From contig JAFWOP010000114.1 of NCBI GenBank assembly GCA_017545365.1, positions 1-5,594 on the forward strand: a stretch of 5,594 nucleotides of DNA, read 5' to 3'. The notes under the pieces were generated by a model, which was not told the origin of the DNA, did not search any database, and was given only the letters and a program-made list of their open reading frames with translations. The translations under genes and the position numbers were made by a program. The stretch is from Bacteroidales bacterium. Its GTDB lineage: Bacteria; Bacteroidota; Bacteroidia; Bacteroidales; P3. Positions 1-5,388 of this stretch are shown here, one piece after another; position 1 is the first letter of the stretch, and each line of letters opens with the position of its first letter.

Positions 1-14
1 TCTCTCTCTCTCTC
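1..14. repeat. (TC)7 dinucleotide run
   Basis: Seven perfect TC units sit at the very edge of the window, so the full length is unknown. The 140 bases that follow hold no gene. Dinucleotide runs can slip during replication, but nothing here ties this one to a start codon or promoter. Confidence 0.6.
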
Positions 15-77
15 AGGTACTCACCTACAGTAGCTCACACATTATTAAGATTCGCGGACACCCGCGCGTTAATATAC

Positions 78-120
78 GGCTTTTCTTGCTTTCCGGCAAG
101 GGAAGCCTGCTTGTTTTTTG
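78..120 (+). terminator. Rho-independent terminator-like hairpin upstream of the first gene
   Basis: An 11-bp stem pairs 78-88 (GGCTTTTCTTG) with 97-107 (CAAGGGAAGCC), including two G-U pairs, around an 8-base loop. A T-rich tail with six consecutive Ts (114-119) follows. It could end transcription from a gene left of the window, or act as an attenuator in the leader of the small gene starting at 157. A smaller 5-bp hairpin (CGCGG/CCGCG, 53-66) lies just upstream. I could not find a convincing Bacteroidetes -33/-7 promoter (TTTG / TAnnTTTG) in 1-156. Confidence 0.55.
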
Positions 121-156
121 TCCCCGTCTTAACGTCAAAACAAATATCGAAGCACA

Positions 157-396
157 ATGATAAATATAATCACTTGCATACTCGCCGTGGCGGTGGCTCT
201 ACTGGCCGCCGTCTGCCTGAAGCTTTGTCACACCATCGATTTCAAGAACAAGGGACTGGTGAAGTTCATCGACGAGAACAGGGATTTGAAGAACGCCATC
301 ATGGAAATGGAGATTGAACTACAGCGTCAATGCGATCTTATCCGCGCCCTCAGGGAAAAGCTGGGCGACGACGGCGACGGCGACAAGCAGCAATGA
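157..396 (+). CDS. Small single-pass membrane protein with coiled-coil tail (unknown function)
   Basis: This encodes 79 residues. Residues 2-23 are strongly hydrophobic (IITCILAVAVALLAAVCL core) and should form a membrane anchor or uncleaved signal. Residues about 34-69 are a charged amphipathic helix with a heptad-like pattern of L, I and M (NRDLKNAIMEMEIELQ and onward), suggesting a coiled coil. The tail is acidic and low in complexity (GDDGDGDKQQ). The ATG at 157 is the first in frame and is preceded by an A-rich leader without a Shine-Dalgarno sequence, as is normal in Bacteroidetes. The stop overlaps an in-frame ATG of the next reading frame (ATGA at 393-396), so it is probably co-transcribed with the peptide and fimbrillin genes. 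I do not recognise the family. An anchoring or assembly role beside fimbrillin is inferred only from position. Confidence 0.65.
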   Translation: MINIITCILAVAVALLAAVCLKLCHTIDFKNKGLVKFIDENRDLKNAIMEMEIELQRQCDLIRALREKLGDDGDGDKQQ

Positions 397-431
397 ACCG
401 ACAGTATTCACAATTTAAATCATTAACAAGT

Positions 432-572
432 ATGACAGAAAAAAGAAAGTATGAGAAACCTTCGATAGAGGTTTATGTGTTGAAACAGCAGCCGCAGATC
501 CTGGCAGGCAGCAACGGGGACATCCCCAACAACGATCCGTACACACCAGACACAGATCCGTTCAACTTTTAA
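432..572 (+). CDS. Short 'YEKPxxxV...LAGS' peptide upstream of fimbrillin
   Basis: This encodes 46 residues starting MTEKRKYEKPSIEVYVLKQQ, then PQILAGSNGDIPNNDP and an acidic, Pro/Asp-rich tail ending DPFNF. From memory, short Bacteroidales proteins with a basic N-terminus, a Y-x-x-P-x-x-x-V strand and an LAGS/LLAGS motif are common beside fimbrillin and other surface-protein genes and are left as hypothetical. I chose the ATG at 432 because that motif normally begins right at the protein start and an A-rich leader precedes it. The alternative ATG at 393 would give 59 residues and overlap the upstream stop as ATGA. There is no signal peptide or membrane segment. The next gene starts 36 bases after the stop, so it is probably in the same operon. 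A structural, leader-peptide or regulatory role are all possible. Confidence 0.6.
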   Translation: MTEKRKYEKPSIEVYVLKQQPQILAGSNGDIPNNDPYTPDTDPFNF

Positions 573-608
573 CTAACCCCAGTGTATAACAACAAAAACG
601 TAAAGACA

Positions 609-1874
609 ATGAAGACAACGAAATTATTCTTTATGGCTGCACTGGCTCTGATGACTGCCGCATGCAGCAACGATGACAACGACTTCGCTCAGCAGCCCAC
701 TGAACAGGCCGCTAACGGCGAGATTACCATCACCGCTACTGTTTCATCCGATGAAGGTGCCACGACTCGCGCCCTCAGCATCGACGGAAGCAATATCGCC
801 TCGACATGGGAAACGACCGACGAGTTTGCCATCCTGTTCAACGACGGCTCGAACAACGTGAAGCGCACAGCTACGGTACAGAGCATCAACGGTTCGAACG
901 TCACCATCACATTCACCATCCCCGAATCGCTGGCCAGCAACACCGCCTGCACGATAGTCTATCCCGCATCGGCTGCCAACGCTGCCAACACGGGTGCTGA
1001 CGTCGCAACCGCTCTGGCCACCCAGGACGGCACTATCGGGAATTGCCCGGAAGTCCGCGTGGGAACGGCTACTATCGACAAGGATAACCACAGTCTGAGC
1101 AGCGTTACAAAACTCGCTGCGCAGAACGCCATTTTCAAGTTCACATTGCAGGATCTCAGCGCTGCAGCCAAGAGCGCTACGGAGTTCAAGGTCAGCGACG
1201 GCTCTGGCAACGTGATGACCACCGTTACGTCTGGCTCTGCCTCTGGTGAATTGTATGTAGCTCTGCCCGTCATGGCTGCCGGAACCTACTGGTTCAACGC
1301 CACCATCGACAGCAAGCCCTACATTGCCAAGGCTACCACAGCAGCTGCAACCGTTGCAGGCAAGTACTACCAGACGACGGTGAAGATGGCAACCATTGGC
1401 GACGTGATCCTTGATAACGGAAAGTTTGCCGCACCATCATCTACAGGAACGAAAGTGGCCATGATAGCCTATGTGGGCAGCGAAACGGACGAGGCCGCTC
1501 CTTACAACCATGGCCTGGCCATCGCATTGGCTGACGAGGGCTCGATGAACTGGTCAACGGCTAAGAGTACCTGCGAGGGTAAGACTGCCATCACGGGAGC
1601 CAAGTGGTGCCTGCCCAGCCTGGATCAGTGGAAGCAGATGTTCAAAGCCAATGGTGGCAACGAAGGTAGTTACGCCGGCCTGAATGCAACTATCACCACC
1701 GCCGGAGGCTACGCCTTGCCGTGGGAGATGGCCGGCTACTGGTCGTCGTCGGAGTTCAAACTAGGCGTCTACGCCTACTACGTGTTCCTCGACGAAGGCG
1801 ATGCCTACTTGGACGACTATGGCAGTGAGGACAGCGACAACAGCCACCAAGTTCGTGCCTGCCTCGCTTTTTAA
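609..1874 (+). CDS. Fimbrillin-like lipoprotein with C-terminal lectin-like (DUF1566/Fib_succ type) domain
   Basis: This encodes 421 residues. The N-terminus MKTTKLFFMAALALMTAAC is a lipoprotein signal with a lipobox ending at Cys19, followed by an acidic linker (SNDDND). Residues about 36-262 look like a fimbrillin domain (Mfa_like_1 type): the GEITITATVSS opening, the TTRALS segment typical of the N-terminal strand region, the 'STWETTDEFAI' segment, and the closing AGKYYQTTVKM. Residues about 265-421 resemble the C-type-lectin-like fold seen in DUF1566/Fib_succ_major proteins: WCLPSLDQW (333-341), GYWSSSE (376-382) and the terminal VRACLAF (415-421). The ATG at 609 is chosen over the in-frame upstream ATG at 582 because it starts exactly at the signal peptide. 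Arg54 in TTRALS could be a protease maturation site as in Porphyromonas FimA, but this is inference. A pilin bearing a lectin-like head suggests a tip or adhesive subunit. The tail resembles a DGR variable region (separate entry). Confidence 0.85.
   Translation: MKTTKLFFMAALALMTAACSNDDNDFAQQPTEQAANGEITITATVSSDEGATTRALSIDGSNIASTWETTDEFAILFNDGSNNVKRTATVQSINGSNVTITFTIPESLASNTACTIVYPASAANAANTGADVATALATQDGTIGNCPEVRVGTATIDKDNHSLSSVTKLAAQNAIFKFTLQDLSAAAKSATEFKVSDGSGNVMTTVTSGSASGELYVALPVMAAGTYWFNATIDSKPYIAKATTAAATVAGKYYQTTVKMATIGDVILDNGKFAAPSSTGTKVAMIAYVGSETDEAAPYNHGLAIALADEGSMNWSTAKSTCEGKTAITGAKWCLPSLDQWKQMFKANGGNEGSYAGLNATITTAGGYALPWEMAGYWSSSEFKLGVYAYYVFLDEGDAYLDDYGSEDSDNSHQVRACLAF
1740..1871 (+). 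other. Candidate DGR variable region (VR) at the 3' end of the fimbrillin-like gene
   Basis: Codons 378-421 run from WSSSE to VRACLAF, matching the layout of Bacteroidales DGR targets in which a YWSSSE block precedes a hypervariable stretch and an invariant V-R-x-x-x-A-F end. Between them, 22 of 32 codons end in C and encode mainly Y, D, S, G, N, H, A, F, L and V, the set reachable from AAC by adenine mutagenesis. The final 21 bases (1851-1871) contain no A, as expected of an initiation-of-mutagenic-homology tail. Caveats: the whole gene favours C-ending codons, ordinary DUF1566-type proteins share these motifs, and neither a template repeat nor a reverse transcriptase is in the window. Confidence 0.4.
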
Positions 1875-1906
1875 CCTATTTATCGATTTACCAATTTATC
1901 TATTTT

Positions 1907-1922
1907 AGCCGCGACAGCGGCT
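1907..1922. other. Perfect 6-bp hairpin with GACA loop just past the VR-like tail
   Basis: AGCCGC (1907-1912), loop GACA (1913-1916), GCGGCT (1917-1922). It starts 32 bases after the fimbrillin stop codon and is followed by only TTTA, so it is a poor terminator. The loop fits the GRNA pattern described for hairpin/cruciform elements downstream of DGR variable regions, which promote retrohoming. The stem is slightly shorter than those I recall (about 7-10 bp). It may simply be an mRNA 3'-end hairpin. Confidence 0.4.
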
Positions 1923-1943
1923 TTAGGATAATGACAAACTCAC

Positions 1944-1987
1944 GGGAGGGCGGCCCCGAAAGCCACGGCGGACGGCTCCGCCCTCCC
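1944..1987. repeat. Perfect 10-bp G/C-rich inverted repeat
   Basis: GGGAGGGCGG (1944-1953) is exactly complementary to CCGCCCTCCC (1978-1987), with a 24-base loop that is itself G/C-rich. A pyrimidine tract TCTCTCTCTTC follows, not a run of T. It lies 70 bases after the fimbrillin stop, so it may serve as a transcription end or mRNA-stabilising structure, or may be a dispersed palindromic repeat. Confidence 0.6.
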
Positions 1988-2107
1988 TCTCTCTTCAAAC
2001 CCCGGGAACGGGCTGCTGACTGAAACAGGACTTCCACTGAAAAGGAAACGAAGCGGACATGCACAGGAACAAGTCTCACCATAAAAAGGGGCGCCCTCCG
2101 CCGGCTG

Positions 2108-2360
2108 GCGGTGCTGAGCGGAAGCAGGATAGACTCTGCACGCTCAGCGGTGCTACTGCGCGGACGCAAGGAATCTTCTGAGCCCTCAGCGATGCTACTG
2201 CGCGGACGCAAGGAATCCACTGAGACCTCAGCGGTGCTACTGCGCGATGACAAGGGGTCGTCTGAGACCTCAGCGGAGCTACTGCGTGGCAACAAGGGGT
2301 CCTCTGAGACCTCAGCGATGCTACTGCGCGGCGACAAGGGGTCGTCTGAGCGTCCAGCGG
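2108..2360. repeat. Tandem array of five 42-bp units with degenerate flanking copies
   Basis: Five units start at 2143, 2185, 2227, 2269 and 2311, each opening CTCAGCG and carrying the core GCTACTGCG and later CAAGG. A diverged 39-bp copy precedes them (about 2108-2146) and a broken sixth begins near 2353. The first four junctions (2178-2189, 2220-2231, 2262-2273, 2304-2315) each form a 12-bp palindrome CTGAG-NN-CTCAG. Read on the + strand from a GTG at 2111, the array would encode 14-residue repeats of the type SAMLLRGDKGSSET, ending at 2419 and overlapping the next gene. Differences between copies are mostly non-synonymous (GTG/ATG/GAG; CGC/GAC/AAC; GAA/GGG), so I do not call it a gene. A regulatory DNA array, a structured leader RNA or a low-complexity peptide are alternatives. 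Confidence 0.8.
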
Positions 2361-2400
2361 ACAAAAACATGAGTAACAAACGTAATAAACAAGCAGAATT

Positions 2401-2946
2401 ATGGCAAACAAGAATCTGACAACAAACTATCTGTCGCGTCTGTCGAACGCGAACCACGACGGTGTGTCGCAGCAGATTTGCGACCGCCTGAGAGACTTTG
2501 AGACCGAGAACCAGATGCTGATCCAGGCTGTCAACGGGGTGCATCAGGCTCGCCAGGCCGAGGACGCGGCGTTCAAGCGCTTCAGCGGCAAGGACTTTGC
2601 CAGCGACGACCTGAAGCGGGAGGACGCGCTGGAGGACAAGTACATGTCCACGGCGCTGGGCATACTGAACGGCCTGCTCTACCTGCCCGAGACGGAGCCC
2701 ATCTATCGCAAGGCGCAACTGGCCCGGCAGGTGTTCCGCGACTTCAACTTCTCGACCAGCGACGGCTTCGAGGCCGAGGCGCGCAAGGTGCTCAACATGT
2801 CGCAGCAGTGGGCAGCCGCCACGGAGTATGAGCTCGTGGAGCTGGGCATCGAGGCGTGGGTGCAGAAGGCCGTGGTGCAGGCCAACAAGGTGCTGCAGCT
2901 GGTGGCCGTGCGCGTAGACCACGAGAGCGCGAATAAAGTAAATTAG
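2401..2946 (+). CDS. DUF6261-like helical protein (unknown function)
   Basis: This encodes 181 residues with no signal peptide or membrane segment, so probably cytoplasmic and almost wholly alpha-helical. The opening NLTTNYLSRLSNANHDGV, the ED-rich middle (AEDAAFKRF; SDDLKREDALEDKYMSTAL) and the C-terminal ELVELGIEAWVQKAVVQANK resemble the Bacteroidales family DUF6261 as I remember it, in which an 'LGL-x-x-W' helix is followed by an AN-rich helix. Members I recall run some tens of residues further, so this may be a short or C-terminally truncated version. The ATG at 2401 begins at the conserved start and has an A-rich leader. G+C at third codon positions is visibly higher than in the neighbouring fimbrial genes. 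It is preceded by the 42-bp repeat array and followed by its own terminator, so it looks like an independent unit. No function is known to me. Confidence 0.7.
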   Translation: MANKNLTTNYLSRLSNANHDGVSQQICDRLRDFETENQMLIQAVNGVHQARQAEDAAFKRFSGKDFASDDLKREDALEDKYMSTALGILNGLLYLPETEPIYRKAQLARQVFRDFNFSTSDGFEAEARKVLNMSQQWAAATEYELVELGIEAWVQKAVVQANKVLQLVAVRVDHESANKVN

Positions 2947-2999
2947 ATATGAGAGAGTAAAGCATCAATAGGTATTTTTGGGGGGATAACATCATGGGC

Positions 3000-3034
3000 C
3001 TTCTCGTCACTTATGCTGACGGGGAGTTTTTTTT
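3000..3034 (+). terminator. Rho-independent terminator after the DUF6261-like gene
   Basis: CTTCTCGTCA (3000-3009) pairs over 10 bp, with two G-U pairs, to TGACGGGGAG (3017-3026) around a 7-base loop. Eight consecutive Ts (3027-3034) follow at once. This is the clearest terminator in the window. It separates the DUF6261-like gene from the FimB/Mfa2-like pair and argues against the in-frame ATG at 3013, which lies in its loop, being the start of the next gene. Confidence 0.85.
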
Positions 3035-3087
3035 CGTTATATAGAATGGGAATAGTCCCAAATAACGATCAAACTTTTATTTCAACA

Positions 3088-4440
3088 ATGAACAGAAAGA
3101 TTTTGTTCTGGCCGTTGGCGGCAATGCTGCTGACGGCGTGTGAGAATGGGCTCGATGAAACCGTAGATGGCGGTAATGTAGAGCAAGTGAAGAACTCCTT
3201 GTTGCAGGTGAGGACGCGAGGCGGTGGCACGGGCGACGAGGCCACGGTGGCGTACCCCTTGCAAATGTATGTGTTTCAAGGCGAGGAATGCCGAGCTGCA
3301 CAGACCATCGGCGACGAGGGGCAGACGCTGAACATTCCGTTGACGGAAGGGACGTACTCGGTGTATGCCATCAGTGGGGCATCGGCTTCGGATTATGTGC
3401 TGCCTGATGCTTCGGATGCGTTGACAACATCGGCGATTGCGCTGCGAGAGGGACATGAGCATGGCGACCTTATGACAGCATCTGCGACGGTAACACTGAT
3501 GGACGGCGAGGCAAACACCGTGACGCTGGGCATGGAACGGCGCACGATGTTGTTGCAGAGCGTGGTGATGAGGAAGATTCCTACGGCGGCTACGGCGGTT
3601 TCTGTGTTAATATCACCTCTGTGGCAGTCGCTCACAGTGGGCGGCAACTATGCAGGGACTGGCGGCTCGTATTCTTTGAGTCTGGAAAAGCAGAGCGACA
3701 GGAGAACATGGCAATCCACGGAAACTGCCTATCTGTTGCCGCCATCGTCTTCGCCAGCGAGTATTACCGTGCGCATCACCATGCCAAGCGGCACACGTAG
3801 CTACACCTATTCGACGAGCAACGAACTGGAGGCGGGCTACAGAATCAGTATCGAGGGAACGTACACCGAGGCGGTAGGCGTGACACTAAGCGGCACTATC
3901 ACCGGGGCCGAATGGAAGGGCGAGCGTACCATCAGCTTTGACTTCGATGAAAGCGGATCATCGTCTTGCTCTACAGATGAAGGAAACGGGAATGAAGGAG
4001 GCAGCGGTGACGGTGACCTGCCTGCTGTCGGCACGCTCTATCAGGGCTGCTACGTTCTCGCCAACAATGGTACCACTGCCACGTTGCTCTCCCCTAACGA
4101 AGCGTCGATAGGCAAGTCATATACCACATATACCTACAACGAAGAGGGGCTGAACGAGGCCATCAGCAACTTGATTGCCGCTACTGCCGTGGATGGTATC
4201 AGCGGTTGGCGACTGCCCACGTTGGCAGAACTGAACGCCATCTATTCTGCCAGCGAAACGGCCAATGCGCTGTTCGAGGCCGACGGTGGCACGGTGCTCA
4301 CCAATGCCCGCAGGTACTTCTATACCGATGCAGACGGCAACCTGCTCTATCGGATGCTCAGTTCGCCAGACACGTCCGGCGATGCCGACTTCCCTTCTGC
4401 AACATACGTGCGTCCTGTAACGATCATCACTAAAGAATAA
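3088..4440 (+). CDS. FimB/Mfa2-like lipoprotein with C-terminal lectin-like domain
   Basis: This encodes 450 residues. MNRKILFWPLAAMLLTAC is a lipoprotein signal with lipobox Cys18. ATG 3088 is chosen because upstream in-frame ATGs (3013, 3046) add a non-signal extension, and 3013 falls inside a terminator hairpin. Residues about 30-280 form a beta-rich domain with features of Bacteroidales fimbrial anchor/minor subunits: a short-strand segment (YPLQMYVFQ), EGTYSVYAISGAS, the GDLMTASATVTL segment, TAYLLPPSSSPASITVRI, and LEAGYRISIEGTYTE. A Ser/Gly/Glu-rich linker (about 288-312) leads to a C-terminal domain with GWRLPTLAELNAIYSA and a final ATYVRPVTI, resembling DUF1566/Fib_succ lectin-like folds. 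It ends 6 bp before the next gene, so they form an operon. The likely role is a surface-exposed minor or tip fimbrial subunit. Assignment to FimB/Mfa2 rather than another fimbrillin clan is from pattern memory. Confidence 0.7.
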   Translation: MNRKILFWPLAAMLLTACENGLDETVDGGNVEQVKNSLLQVRTRGGGTGDEATVAYPLQMYVFQGEECRAAQTIGDEGQTLNIPLTEGTYSVYAISGASASDYVLPDASDALTTSAIALREGHEHGDLMTASATVTLMDGEANTVTLGMERRTMLLQSVVMRKIPTAATAVSVLISPLWQSLTVGGNYAGTGGSYSLSLEKQSDRRTWQSTETAYLLPPSSSPASITVRITMPSGTRSYTYSTSNELEAGYRISIEGTYTEAVGVTLSGTITGAEWKGERTISFDFDESGSSSCSTDEGNGNEGGSGDGDLPAVGTLYQGCYVLANNGTTATLLSPNEASIGKSYTTYTYNEEGLNEAISNLIAATAVDGISGWRLPTLAELNAIYSASETANALFEADGGTVLTNARRYFYTDADGNLLYRMLSSPDTSGDADFPSATYVRPVTIITKE

Positions 4441-4446
4441 TGCCTT

Positions 4447-5364
4447 ATGAAGAAGTATCTGTTTATCGCTCTTGCAATGCTCATAGCATCGTGTGAGAAG
4501 CCTATCCTCGACAGCGAGGATATTCCCAGTGAGGAAAATGCTAACGTCATCCTCCACATGACGCAGTTTGAGCAGACTGCCTTCACCCGTGCTGCAACTC
4601 TCCTCCCATCAAGGGGAGGGGCAGGGGTGAGGTCTGTAACCCGTGCCGCCACGGACATTACCGATCTCTGTACCCGCTTGAACATCGCCATCTTTGATTC
4701 AGACGGCACGAAGGTCAAGACTGTTGCGCAGAAGGACACGGACAGCGATTTCGGCACCGTAGCCCTGACGCTCACGGCTGGCACCTACCAACTTGTAGTC
4801 ATCGCCCATTGCTGCGACGGATCGGCCACCATCACCTCGACCGAAAAAGTGACGTTCCCCAGCAACAAGGTGACCGACACCTTTTATTATTATGGCGACC
4901 TCGTGGTGACCGACAACCAGCAGTCCTACGACCTCACGCTGACCCGTGCTGTCGCTATGTTCCGAATGGTGCTGACCGATGAGGAAATCCCATCGAACGT
5001 CACCCGCCTGAAGTTCTACTACACTGGTGGCTCCTCGACCTTCAGCCCGTCGGCAGGCTACGGCTGCGTGAACTCGAAGCAGACCGAATACCGCACCGTC
5101 GCACCCGGCCTCACGGTCTTCGATATTTACACCCTTCCGCACACCGAAGAGGACGTGCTGACGAAACTTACCGTCACAGCCCTCGATGCGAACGACAACA
5201 CCGTCAAGGAGCGCATCTTCGAGAACATCCCCGTCACCCGCAACCAGATCACCCGCTACACCGGCAGTTTTTTCGGTAATGGCGGCAGCGGCCAGTCCAC
5301 CGACGGCACCTTCCGCCTGACCGCCGATGGTGATTGGGACAGCGTGAACGGCTACACATTCTAA
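4447..5364 (+). CDS. FimB/Mfa2-family fimbrial anchor lipoprotein
   Basis: This encodes 305 residues. MKKYLFIALAMLIASC is a lipoprotein signal with lipobox Cys16. The body follows the FimB/Mfa2 (PF08842-type) plan: 'LNIAIFDSDGTKVKT' first strands, LTAGTYQLVVIAHCC, a YYYGDLVV segment, 'DLTLTRAVAMFRMVLTD' opening the second beta-sandwich, and the closing IPVTRNQITRYTGSFF. In Porphyromonas gingivalis these proteins anchor the fimbria in the outer membrane and control its length; the same role is inferred here. The gene starts 6 bp after the preceding stop without a recognisable Shine-Dalgarno sequence, so it is probably co-transcribed with the lectin-tailed gene upstream. Residues 52-64 come from an in-frame insertion of a palindromic repeat between two TRAAT copies (separate entry); it lies in the flexible region after the lipid anchor and keeps the frame. 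A terminator-like hairpin begins 24 bases after the stop. Confidence 0.85.
   Translation: MKKYLFIALAMLIASCEKPILDSEDIPSEENANVILHMTQFEQTAFTRAATLLPSRGGAGVRSVTRAATDITDLCTRLNIAIFDSDGTKVKTVAQKDTDSDFGTVALTLTAGTYQLVVIAHCCDGSATITSTEKVTFPSNKVTDTFYYYGDLVVTDNQQSYDLTLTRAVAMFRMVLTDEEIPSNVTRLKFYYTGGSSTFSPSAGYGCVNSKQTEYRTVAPGLTVFDIYTLPHTEEDVLTKLTVTALDANDNTVKERIFENIPVTRNQITRYTGSFFGNGGSGQSTDGTFRLTADGDWDSVNGYTF
4585..4652 (+). repeat. In-frame G-rich palindromic repeat insertion flanked by direct repeats
   Basis: ACCCGTGCTGCAAC (4585-4598) recurs 54 bp later as ACCCGTGCCGCCAC (4639-4652), 12 of 14 bases identical, so TRAAT appears at residues 47-51 and 65-69. Between them lie about 40 bp with the palindromic core CCTCCC-ATCAAG-GGGAGG, then GGCAGGGGTGAGG. 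From memory this CTCCTCCC...GGGGAGGGGCAGGGGTGAGG type of sequence is a dispersed, normally intergenic repeat in Bacteroidetes, and LLPSRGGAGVRS is its typical translation. The 18-codon offset leaves the reading frame intact. Confidence 0.65.
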
Positions 5365-5388
5365 CAGTTCCAACCTGTCTATTAACTT

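Larger units (their letters stand above)
1875..2400. other. 526-bp gene-poor spacer rich in inverted and tandem repeats
   Basis: I see no convincing gene here. In order it holds an A/T-rich stretch (1875-1906), the 6-bp hairpin at 1907-1922, the 10-bp inverted repeat at 1944-1987, a 4-bp hairpin CCCG-GGAA-CGGG (2001-2012), an 8-bp palindrome GGGCGCCC (2089-2096), a 5-bp hairpin CCGCC-GGCT-GGCGG (2098-2111), the 42-bp tandem array, and an A-rich leader (about 2361-2400) before the next gene. Reading frames stay open on both strands over the array because the unit length is a multiple of three and G+C is high. Confidence 0.7.

Noticed and set aside
1875..2400. DGR template repeat or Avd-type accessory gene downstream of the VR-like tail
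   Set aside because: I scanned by eye for a second copy of the WSSSE-VRACLAF coding segment here and elsewhere and found none. The DUF6261-like gene does not look like an Avd protein.
2076..2411. A 111-codon - strand frame with repeated 'CxRAVAxLRSQ' units
   Set aside because: It is the antisense reading of the same 42-bp array; all frames across it are repetitive, so repetition is not evidence of coding.
1900..2922. A 340-codon open frame on the - strand
   Set aside because: It lies antisense to the DUF6261-like gene and across the tandem array. It is open because of high G+C and the 42-bp unit length, its predicted protein is low-complexity Ser/Arg/Leu, and it has no recognisable domain.
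2973..2980. TATTTTTG, matching the Bacteroidetes -7 element TAnnTTTG
   Set aside because: No TTTG-like -33 element is found at the right distance, and a strong terminator (3000-3034) would block transcription before the next gene.
3013..3087. Upstream in-frame ATGs for the lectin-tailed FimB/Mfa2-like gene
   Set aside because: ATG 3013 is inside the loop of the terminator hairpin. ATG 3046 would put 14 non-signal residues before a complete lipoprotein signal that starts at 3088.
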